From the NCBI GenBank assembly GCA_023251875.1, contig JAHEXY010000007.1, positions 95,780 to 159,779 of the forward strand: DNA of 64,000 nt, in the 5' to 3' direction. Below the pieces are notes generated by a model. That model made no database searches. It saw only the letters and a list, made by a program, of their open reading frames with translations, and was not told where the DNA came from. How positions within the stretch are numbered: the stretch's first letter is position 1; every line of letters starts with the position of its first letter. Shown here one piece after another: positions 57,849 through 64,000 of this stretch. The stretch comes from Bacteroidota bacterium. GTDB taxonomy: Bacteria; Bacteroidota; Bacteroidia; JAHEXY01. A program made the position numbers and the translations under genes.

Positions 57849-59849
57849 ATGAAAACAATATTATTTACTATTCTTTATTTATCATTTTTTTTCTCTGTAT
57901 CATTTGCAGAAAATAATACTGAAAATTATTTACAAGCATTTGATAAAATAAAAACCATGCTTGAAACAAATGAGAACTCCAATTTTGAAGATGCCATTTT
58001 TGAAATAGAAAATGCGTATCATGATAATCAACTTTCAAAAATAGAATTTAAAAATGAATTAGATTTTCATGTCATACGAATTTTACAATTAGCCAATGCA
58101 AATAAAGATAGAGTTCCTAAACAAATTCAGTTTGAAAATACAGCTCTTCCCCTCTCCCCTCCTTCGACTTCGCTCAGGACAGGTTCGGGGAGAGCCGGAG
58201 AGGAGTGTCTTTTAAATTGGGCCATCTTTACCTACCTAACCGATACCAACTGGTATAAACAAGCAGATGGCACGTATGCTGTTCAATATCCAATGGTGTA
58301 CGAAACTACTGATCCGTTTGGAAAAGAAAATTGGGAAACAACTCAAATTACATCCTTGCTTAAAACGCATAAAGGAAATTGTTTCTCTCTGGCTGCTTTA
58401 TATTATATTTTTTCTCTGCGTTTGCAAACACAAGCCTATTTAGTTACAGCCCCCAATCATATTTTTATTCAACACAAAGGTTTTGACGGTAATTATTTTA
58501 ATATAGAATTAACCACCAAAACATTTCCCGGAAGTGGAACTATAAAAACATATACTTATACAACACATGAAGAAGTAATCAATGGTGTATCCATGCGAAG
58601 GCTAAATGAAAAAGAAGCGGTGGCATTGTGTTTAGTACAATTAGCGAAGGGTTTTAAGCGTAAGGCCACCCCTCTCTTTTGGAGATCAGGGGGTGAGGCC
58701 TTTGCTTTAAACTGTGCTGATTTAGCACTTCAGCATGATTCATTATGTTTAACAGCAATGCTATTAAAAAAAGAAGTGTTAGAGAATCAATTCTTGAATA
58801 ATGAAAACGGATTTTTAGTTTCAGCTGAATTAGCAAACGAAATAAACCAGCTTAAAAATTTAGGTTACCGCCAAATGCCGCATGAAATGCAATCAAATCT
58901 ACTTGCCAATGCTCAAGGCACAACTCCCCTCTCCCTTGGGAGAGGGGTCGGGGGTGAGGGCGCTATATCGCTAGAGAATGAGGGCTTCCTCCAATACTAC
59001 ACCCTATCTCAAAATAAATTTCCCGAAATACAAAAAAAAGATAATCAATATGCGATAAACAATTCTTTAATAGACCCAATTGTATTTGCTTTATCAATTG
59101 ATCCATTGGCTGAGAAATTTCCTTCTGAATCGCCTTATAATGCAATGGGTAATGATCCTATTAATATGGTGGATCCGGATGGAAGGGATTTAGAATCATG
59201 GATTACAAAGAAAATGCAAGAAAGCATTCCTCAATTTATATTGGATAATGGTGATGTTGAATTTGAATTTGAGATGTCGATTGGAGCAACAGCTGAAATA
59301 GCAATAGAAGGTGCAAAAGTAGAACTAGGATTTTTGAAATCTCAATGGTTAAATATAAAATATGAATATGATAAAAGTAAAAAAGAATTTACAATGACGG
59401 AAAAAACAGGCTTCCCTAATGGTTCTATTTCAACAGAATTGAGTGTAGGAATATTAGCTATAAATTTAGGTTTCACAAAACAATGGAATGGAGATGATGA
59501 AGGAGAAGTTTCTTTATTACTTACCTACGATGGAGAAAGATATTACTTTCAATATGCTTTAGGGGCAGGCTTATTTTATCAGGTTGAAGGAACAGTAAGG
59601 TGGTATCCAACATTCTTAAATGCAGAGTCTGAAATTGCTAAAAAACTTGATGAAAAGCGAAAAGTAGATGTGGATATCAAAACTGATCAGCAAGCTTTGG
59701 AAGGATATAAAGGAAGACATCTTTCAGAAACAGATAAAAAACTTAAAGCGACTGTTGAATCTAGATTAAATAAAAATAAGGCAAAAAGTGAGAAATTAGA
59801 TGGTGAAATTAAAGATGATATTAAAAGGGAAACTGAAAATATGAAATAA
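57849..59849 (+). CDS. RHS-block protein D: secreted SirB1/transglutaminase-like protein with RHS-core end and variable tip
   Basis: This 666-aa protein has a signal peptide (TILFTILYLSFFFSVSFA) and a helical front. A SirB1/Transglut_core2-like domain carries Cys178 in KGNCFSLAALYYI and His204 in APNHIFIQHKG, followed by FNIEL and a helical TPR-like part (to ~350). At about residues 412-445 comes only the end of an RHS core (FALSIDPLAEKFPSESPYNAMGNDPINMVDPDG without YD repeats), then a 220-aa tip. The tip is beta-rich (450-600) and ends in a Lys/Glu coiled coil. It is a paralog of E up to the MVDPDG junction, after which the two differ. Three palindromic repeats lie in frame. No T9SS domain is seen. 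Confidence 0.75.
   Translation: MKTILFTILYLSFFFSVSFAENNTENYLQAFDKIKTMLETNENSNFEDAIFEIENAYHDNQLSKIEFKNELDFHVIRILQLANANKDRVPKQIQFENTALPLSPPSTSLRTGSGRAGEECLLNWAIFTYLTDTNWYKQADGTYAVQYPMVYETTDPFGKENWETTQITSLLKTHKGNCFSLAALYYIFSLRLQTQAYLVTAPNHIFIQHKGFDGNYFNIELTTKTFPGSGTIKTYTYTTHEEVINGVSMRRLNEKEAVALCLVQLAKGFKRKATPLFWRSGGEAFALNCADLALQHDSLCLTAMLLKKEVLENQFLNNENGFLVSAELANEINQLKNLGYRQMPHEMQSNLLANAQGTTPLSLGRGVGGEGAISLENEGFLQYYTLSQNKFPEIQKKDNQYAINNSLIDPIVFALSIDPLAEKFPSESPYNAMGNDPINMVDPDGRDLESWITKKMQESIPQFILDNGDVEFEFEMSIGATAEIAIEGAKVELGFLKSQWLNIKYEYDKSKKEFTMTEKTGFPNGSISTELSVGILAINLGFTKQWNGDDEGEVSLLLTYDGERYYFQYALGAGLFYQVEGTVRWYPTFLNAESEIAKKLDEKRKVDVDIKTDQQALEGYKGRHLSETDKKLKATVESRLNKNKAKSEKLDGEIKDDIKRETENMK
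58146..58206 (+). repeat. Palindromic element in gene D, copy 1 (composite)
   Basis: CCCCTCTCCCCTCCTTCGAC opens a composite element that also holds CTTCGACTTCGCTCAGGACA, a sequence found as a dispersed repeat in many bacteria, and closes with GGGGAGAGCCGGAGAGGAG. It encodes about residues 99-119. Paralog E has different sequence here. Confidence 0.75.
58665..58700 (+). repeat. Palindromic element in gene D, copy 2 (degenerate)
   Basis: CCACCCCTCTCTTTTGGAGA followed by TCAGGGGGTGAGGCC keeps the repeat plan with some drift. It encodes ATPLFWRSGGEA in place of VLFNKKYDHFF of paralog E. Confidence 0.7.
58924..58961 (+). repeat. Palindromic element in gene D, copy 3 (near consensus)
   Basis: TCCCCTCTCCCTTGGGAGAG then GGGTCGGGGGTGAGGGC gives the fullest version of the family. 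It encodes TPLSLGRGVGGEGA in frame, in the linker before the RHS-core end. Confidence 0.85.
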
Positions 59850-59881
59850 TGATCCCTCGCTTGAAGCAAAGCAGCTCCTGC

Positions 59882-60040
59882 AGACGCTAGGCTCTGCCTA
59901 GTGTCTACTATTAATCGGCATCTTGCCGAAATAAAAAAGATTACGAAACAAGAATAGTTTGTAAGCTAATCTTGGACAAGGTAAGGCTGTGCTGGTTAGG
60001 TTTTGCAAACCCAACCAAATAAAAATGGATTTGTAATCCG
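59882..60040. repeat. Hairpin repeat array after gene D (module copy 2)
   Basis: Hairpins follow one another: AGACGCTAGGC-TCT-GCCTAGTGTCT (59882-59906), CGGCA-TCT-TGCCG (59916-59928), GGTTAGGTTT-TGC-AAACCCAACC (59994-60016) and GGATT-TGT-AATCC (60027-60039). The last two plus the flank AAAAATA match the order of the module after gene C. The 488-base gap between D and E holds this array and one small reading frame. Confidence 0.75.
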
Positions 60041-60060
60041 AAAAATAAACCAAAGTATAC

Positions 60061-60210
60061 ATGAAATCGAAAAAAAACAATCATTCGAAAGTTAATTCAT
60101 CAAAGCCAAAGGAAGGGAAAGGGAATAAAAAAAAATTGAAGACTTCCACTAAAAAATCAGATTTATTAGTATTAAAAGTTTGGCCAATTTTCTCTAATGA
60201 AAATTATTAA
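60061..60210 (+). CDS. Possible small Lys-rich protein between D and E
   Basis: A 49-codon frame begins MKSKKNNHSKVNSSKPKEGK and ends LVLKVWPIFSNENY. The first 33 residues are mostly Lys, Ser and Asn, and the tail is hydrophobic. It lies between the two paralogs, where an immunity or adaptor gene would be expected, but no family is recognised and no strong ribosome-binding site is seen. It may be chance. Confidence 0.3.
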   Translation: MKSKKNNHSKVNSSKPKEGKGNKKKLKTSTKKSDLLVLKVWPIFSNENY

Positions 60211-60254
60211 ATATAGACGTGTCGTACTTTCCCTGCTAGTCCGGTTGTTCGCAT

Positions 60255-60325
60255 AAGCTGGCTAGATTTTATGTAAGTGTGTGTAGGCTAATCTAAACCA
60301 TATAAGAATGGATTTATTAAACAGA
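60255..60325. repeat. Degenerate hairpin module before gene E (module copy 3)
   Basis: GGCTAGATT (60260) and AATCTAAACC (60291-60300) form an imperfect stem, followed by ATATAAGAATGGATTTATTA. The order and spacing match the modules at 57699-57767 and 59994-60040, but the second stem has decayed. Confidence 0.5.
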
Positions 60326-60337
60326 TTACTTTAACGT

Positions 60338-62278
60338 ATGAAAAAATTATTTATAACATTGCTCTTAATTAGAGGCTGTGTACAACTAAATGCCCAAAAT
60401 AATGAAGTTGGCACTTCACAGATATTTGAAAAAAAATTATTTGAAATTGAAAATGCCTATTATGACGGAAAGCTTGATTACACTGAATATGAAAACGCAT
60501 TAAATTTTCATACAAATCGTATTATACAATTAGCCAATGCCAATAAAGAAAAAATAAAAGGATTTGAATACCTCGAAAATTGGTCGGGCATAAGCTTAGT
60601 AAACGAACAAGAAACCGACAAAGTAAAACTGTTATTAAACTGGGCAATTTATAGCTATATAACCGATACAAACTGGTTTAAACAAACTAATGGCGCATAT
60701 TTTATCCAATATCCAATGGTATATGCTGATAACGACCCATTTGGAAAAATAAATTGGAAAACAACTATGGTATCAAATCTGATTCGGCCTGGAAATGAAT
60801 GTAAAAACCAAGGGAATTGTTTTTCATTAGCTGCCCTCTATTATATTCTTTCTCAGCGTTTACACTCGGATGCTTATTTATGTACAGCACCTAACCATAT
60901 CTATATTCAGCACAAAGGTTTTGACGGTAATTATTATAACATTGAATTGGGAAGTCAGTCGTTTCCAGGCAGCGGAAGCATTAAAACCTATACCTATACC
61001 ACGCATCAGGCAGTACAAAGTGGCATAGCCATGCGAAGGCTTAATGAAAAAGAAGCCATTGCATTGTGTTTTGTTCAATTGGCAGAAGGATATAAACATA
61101 AGGTACTTTTCAATAAAAAATATGATCATTTTTTTATTTTAAAATGTGCAGAACAGGCTTTGAAGTACGATTCTTTATGCTTAAGTGCCATGCTGCTTAA
61201 AACAGAATTTCTAGAAAAAAATGTACTAAGAAATGGGGATAATGATTCTATCGGTTCTCAAGAACTAAAAAACAACTTGCTTGCATTAAATAAATTGGGT
61301 TATCGTGAAATGCCATTGCAGGAAATTGTATTGACAGAAGTTAAAAACAAAACCATCGCTTCACCTTTTTCAACGATAGATAAACGGGAAGAGTATTATA
61401 CCCTTTCAAATAACCAATTTGAAGAAGTGCCTGCCAATAGCAACCAATATGCGATAGGGGATTTTAAACTCGATTTAGAAAGAGATATGCTTACATATAG
61501 TAATCATGCATCAAATTTAAATGCATTCGATCCTGTTATGTTTGCTTTGTCTATAGATCCTTTGGCAGCAGAATTTCCATCAGAATCCCCTTATTCAGGT
61601 ATGGGAAATAACCCAGTTAATATGGTTGACCCGGATGGAAAAAAATACAGTCCCGGTACATCCTATGGATATAAAAGTAAAATAGCTTTAAAATGGATTG
61701 ATTATTTAAGGGTATTTCATGCCGATGAATACACTAATCAAGACTTTTATGATATGTATTTGGTTTATAAAAATGCAGGTTACATATTAGAAGATGCTAT
61801 AGAAAGTAATCTATTAGTTCAAATTAAAACGGATATAGAATCTGGTAGGTTCCTTAACAAACGAAGCCTTCAAATGAATGCGTTTAGAGAAAAAAGAAAA
61901 AGATTAGTCCCTATAGAAACCCTAGTTCCGCCAATAGTTTCGGAAGAGCCGCATTATATCGAATATCCGGAAGATGCAGTTACAGAAATGCCCGAGTTTC
62001 TTAAATTCCTGGATCAATTAGATGCACCTCTCGGCTTGGAGTTATCTGAAAATAATTTGGATTTTGCATTAAATCAAATTGAGGGCAGGAAACAGCACTT
62101 AGAAAATAGTATTGAGGGGTTGACTTCACAAATTGAAACGTATAAACGCACATTAGATATATTTAATAATATGAAAACAGAGGCAATTAAGCCATCAATA
62201 GCTGAAATGAACAGAATAATAACTGAAAAGGAAGCAGAATTGGAAAAACAAAAAAAAGAATTAAAAAACACTCCCTAG
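60338..62278 (+). CDS. RHS-block protein E: secreted SirB1/transglutaminase-like protein with RHS-core end and a different tip
   Basis: This 646-aa paralog of D has a signal peptide (FITLLLIRGCVQLNAQ), an intact Cys161 in QGNCFSLAALYYI and His187 in APNHIYIQHKG, then YNIEL and MRRLNEKEA as in D. The RHS-core end reads FALSIDPLAAEFPSESPYSGMGNNPVNMVDPDG (about 401-433). The tip (434-646) is unrelated to that of D: a helical part (YKSKIALKWIDYLRVFHADEY), a Pro/Glu-rich linker and a long C-terminal coiled coil (SIEGLTSQIETYKRTL ... AELEKQKKELKNTP). It has no in-frame palindromic repeats and no T9SS domain. Function of the tip is unknown. Confidence 0.75.
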   Translation: MKKLFITLLLIRGCVQLNAQNNEVGTSQIFEKKLFEIENAYYDGKLDYTEYENALNFHTNRIIQLANANKEKIKGFEYLENWSGISLVNEQETDKVKLLLNWAIYSYITDTNWFKQTNGAYFIQYPMVYADNDPFGKINWKTTMVSNLIRPGNECKNQGNCFSLAALYYILSQRLHSDAYLCTAPNHIYIQHKGFDGNYYNIELGSQSFPGSGSIKTYTYTTHQAVQSGIAMRRLNEKEAIALCFVQLAEGYKHKVLFNKKYDHFFILKCAEQALKYDSLCLSAMLLKTEFLEKNVLRNGDNDSIGSQELKNNLLALNKLGYREMPLQEIVLTEVKNKTIASPFSTIDKREEYYTLSNNQFEEVPANSNQYAIGDFKLDLERDMLTYSNHASNLNAFDPVMFALSIDPLAAEFPSESPYSGMGNNPVNMVDPDGKKYSPGTSYGYKSKIALKWIDYLRVFHADEYTNQDFYDMYLVYKNAGYILEDAIESNLLVQIKTDIESGRFLNKRSLQMNAFREKRKRLVPIETLVPPIVSEEPHYIEYPEDAVTEMPEFLKFLDQLDAPLGLELSENNLDFALNQIEGRKQHLENSIEGLTSQIETYKRTLDIFNNMKTEAIKPSIAEMNRIITEKEAELEKQKKELKNTP

Positions 62279-62349
62279 CTAGTTTGCATGTTCATTTGCA
62301 CAAAGGGTAAGCATGCGTAATGGAGGCTGGTTTGGTTTTGTAGGGTGTA

Positions 62350-62420
62350 TGTATTGAACACGATTGACCCAATGAATGTATTGAAGGATTATAGGTTTAA
62401 CCAATTTATTTTTTATAGTT
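62350..62420. repeat. 71-bp direct repeat, left copy
   Basis: This copy and the one at 63624-63694 align without gaps over about 71 bases at roughly 80 percent identity by eye. The best kept words are GAATGTATTG, ATTATAGGTT and AACCAATTT. The two copies frame the HTH/GNAT gene pair. Confidence 0.75.
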
Positions 62421-62435
62421 ATTGCAAGGCTATCA

Positions 62436-62951
62436 TTAAAAACCAAATACCAATCTGTTTTTCACTTTTGAATGTTCCTTATTTTGTGTTTTTACATCAT
62501 TCAATAAAATATACTCCATGCCTTTTTCAATTAATTTCCACCAAGATATAGCAGGAATTAATCTTGATGAATGATATTCAAGCCGATATATAAGTTGCCT
62601 GTTTGGTTCCTCAACGCCATTTAAAATTCTGCTTAATCTGGTTTCATGCAAATTAATTTCTTTTGCAAAATCTTTTCTTTTTTTGTTTAGTAAACGCAAA
62701 TATTCTGCGAGAAAAAAACCAAAAGTATATTTGTGGCTATATGCCGAACTACTAACATATTCATCTAGTTTATATTTTAATTGCAAAATATCTCCATATA
62801 ATTTTTGTTCATCACTCATGTTTCTAATCAAGTTCATACGAACCATAGCAATATCTTTATCTGCCAATGCCTTTTCTTTAGCAGATGCATTACGCGGGAA
62901 AATAAATGCTTCGGCTAATTCTTTTTCAGAATATTTATTTGTTTTTTTCAT
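62436..62951 (-). CDS. XRE-type helix-turn-helix protein paired with a GNAT protein
   Basis: This 171-aa protein has a helix-turn-helix of the Xre/HigA type in residues ~90-135 (FLAEYLRLLNKKRKDFAKEI, NLHETRLSRILNGVEEPNRQ). The N-terminal ~85 residues are helical, with a Lys-rich start. Its start overlaps the end of the upstream GNAT gene by 17 bases, so the two are cotranscribed and probably coupled. The layout fits a regulator/antitoxin paired with an acetyltransferase. It could also be an ordinary regulator. Confidence 0.75.
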   Translation of the reverse strand: MKKTNKYSEKELAEAFIFPRNASAKEKALADKDIAMVRMNLIRNMSDEQKLYGDILQLKYKLDEYVSSSAYSHKYTFGFFLAEYLRLLNKKRKDFAKEINLHETRLSRILNGVEEPNRQLIYRLEYHSSRLIPAISWWKLIEKGMEYILLNDVKTQNKEHSKVKNRLVFGF

Positions 62952-63417
62952 TTTGATTTAGATATTTTCTAATTAACTTTTCAGAATTGGCTAGATGCAA
63001 ATATAGATGTTTACCTTCTTGCTCAAATCCATATATTTCTTTATAATGTTTTATTAAGTTTGTTTTGGGTATTAGGGAAACAAAGCCATAATAGCCTCTC
63101 ATAAAAGCCAATTTACAGGCAAATGCAATAAGAGAACCGGCAATTCCGTCATATATTTTTTTTGAACCTATGTTTTCTTTTGATGATTCTATTGTATTGA
63201 TTTCAATCCGTAATTCCTTTGGGATATCTGTTAAGGCAATAAGCCCCACCACTAATTTAGTTTCTTCTATCTGAATTTTATAAATGTCTTTCTCCTTTTC
63301 TAATTCCCAATCAAAATCAAACCTTCCACTTTTGTTAATCAACTTTATTTCACGCACAGGCAAGGCTATAATAGCAACCCTTTCCTCCCTTTTTGTAAAA
63401 TTGTTCCATAAATACAT
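62935..63417 (-). CDS. GNAT-like acetyltransferase paired with an HTH protein
   Basis: This 160-aa protein has a GNAT-like C-terminal half (IAGSLIAFACKLAFMRGYYG, FVSLIPKTNLIKHYKEIYGF) with a weak acetyl-CoA loop, where a small IAGS segment stands in for the usual Q/RxxGxG/A. The first half (VAIIALPVREIKLINKSGRF ...) has beta strands. It lies upstream of, and overlaps, the HTH gene. GNAT toxins that acetylate aminoacyl-tRNA are known in toxin-antitoxin pairs, but the substrate here is unknown. Confidence 0.65.
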   Translation of the reverse strand: MYLWNNFTKREERVAIIALPVREIKLINKSGRFDFDWELEKEKDIYKIQIEETKLVVGLIALTDIPKELRIEINTIESSKENIGSKKIYDGIAGSLIAFACKLAFMRGYYGFVSLIPKTNLIKHYKEIYGFEQEGKHLYLHLANSEKLIRKYLNQNEKNK

Positions 63418-63452
63418 GCATAAATATAATAAATATAATTTACTAAATCAAT

Positions 63453-63483
63453 AATATTTATTTATCATTTACATAAATAATAT
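63453..63483. promoter_or_regulatory. AT-rich inverted repeat upstream of the GNAT/HTH pair
   Basis: ATATTTATTTAT and ATAAATAATAT form an imperfect inverted repeat around CATTTAC, 36 bases upstream of the GNAT start. It is a candidate operator for the HTH protein. AT-richness makes chance possible. Confidence 0.35.
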
Positions 63484-63623
63484 AAACTAATAATAATTAG
63501 AAATGTAGGGCTTATTTCAATTAAAGATGCATCTTAATGTATATGTAAAAACGATACAAATTAAGCCTTTAGTCTCGGAATATTTATAGAAAAATAAGTG
63601 TAAAAAGTTCCTGTCACTCAATA

Positions 63624-63694
63624 TTTATTGAGCACGATAGACCTAAAGAATGTATTGCAGAATTATAGGTTAAACCAATTTGTTTTTTATAATT
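63624..63694. repeat. 71-bp direct repeat, right copy
   Basis: This is the partner of 62350-62420, offset by exactly 1274 bases throughout. Both copies can be read as a peptide of the form TID-x2-NVL-x2-YR-x-NQF-x-FY, but the frames differ soon after. Confidence 0.75.
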
Positions 63695-63760
63695 TGAAGC
63701 TGCTTTTGCTGCTTTTGCCGCTGAACTCGAAAATCATTTTGTTTTATTCAGAACAAAAAA

Positions 63761-63942
63761 GAGCCTTTAGGCTCAAAATAGTTATAGAAAAAATAAGAAT
63801 GCAATTTCAAACCTGCCTTTAGGTAGGCTATATTAACGATAGCTTTATTTTCAAAAGAGGTTTTAAGGTGTTATCCCTAAAGGGATAATGAAAAAAAATA
63901 GGCTTGTACTTTTTCTATAAATATAAAATCCCTAAAGGGATT
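63761..63942. repeat. Array of four tetraloop hairpins at the window end
   Basis: GAGCC-TTTA-GGCTC (63761-63774), CCTGCC-TTTA-GGTAGG (63812-63827), TTATCCC-TAAA-GGGATAA (63871-63888) and AATCCC-TAAA-GGGATT (63927-63942). Loops TTTA and TAAA are reverse complements, so the same element type appears in both orientations. The 583-base stretch after the GNAT gene holds this array, a direct repeat and no confident gene. Confidence 0.75.
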
Positions 63943-64000
63943 GGTAAATTTTAAATGCAAACACAACATTTCATTTATTTCAAACATTAATAGGAATGAA

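Noticed and set aside
62345..62551. Short frame reading NTID..NVL..YR..NQF
   Set aside because: It is the 71-bp direct repeat read as protein, overlaps the 3' end of the HTH gene and diverges from the partner copy after the repeat.
63628..63822. Short frame reading STID..NVL..YR..NQF
   Set aside because: Same repeat as above; it then runs through hairpin sequence, so a real gene is unlikely.
63761..63942. CRISPR-like array
   Set aside because: The repeated units are short hairpins of different sequence with uneven spacing and no cas genes nearby.

Overview
The window is AT-rich DNA from a member of the Bacteroidota. Five exported proteins end in a type IX secretion (T9SS) type-A sorting domain and one ends in a gliding-motility-type (CHU_C-like) domain. 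There is also a SusC/TonB-type receptor, several SC-KK lipoproteins, a BshB1 bacillithiol enzyme, and promoter-like sequences of the Bacteroidota TAnnTTTG type. The species cannot be named from sequence alone.

Left part (1-38 kb), mostly chromosomal backbone: the 3' end of an exported phospholipase-D-like protein; feoA-feoB for ferrous iron uptake; three tandem paralogous secreted Asp-box beta-propeller proteins; a DEAD-box helicase next to a Pif1-type helicase, with a 14-unit G-rich heptamer tract just upstream; two lipoproteins sharing a nearly identical leader, flanking a secreted ligand-sensor-like propeller; a methyltransferase; valS; type I asparaginase; a T9SS cargo protein; an EnvC-like murein hydrolase activator; a PKD-repeat surface protein; a TonB-dependent receptor with a small Cys/His-rich partner; a GNAT enzyme; radA; a lipoprotein; rfaE2 with a flippase-like membrane protein; and bshB1.

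Right part (38.4-64 kb), accessory: a RelB/YafQ-type toxin-antitoxin pair and tRNA-Ala(GGC) precede a 22.6-kb one-directional block of five exported proteins. Genes A (1836 aa), B (963 aa) and C (3085 aa) look like a split RHS/YD-repeat (Tc-toxin B/C-like) assembly, with an alpha/beta-hydrolase domain wedged in at the front of B. C ends in an RHS core and a unique 219-aa tip. Two tandem paralogs follow (D, 666 aa; E, 646 aa). Each is a secreted SirB1/transglutaminase-like protein joined to only the last part of an RHS core (DPLA...SPY...NMVDPDG), and each then has its own unrelated tip. A conserved front, a conserved junction and exchanged tips are the hallmark of polymorphic effectors, but the carrier is unusual. 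This is the best candidate here for an undescribed system. The block is followed by an overlapping GNAT/HTH gene pair framed by 71-bp direct repeats.

The window is also rich in small repeats. A CCCCTCTCC...GGAGAGGGG palindromic element occurs seven times. Five of these copies lie in frame inside coding sequences: one in valS, one in the signal-peptide n-region of B, and three in D. Arrays of tri- and tetraloop hairpins fill the gaps of the RHS block. All statements come from reading the sequence; no database search was run.
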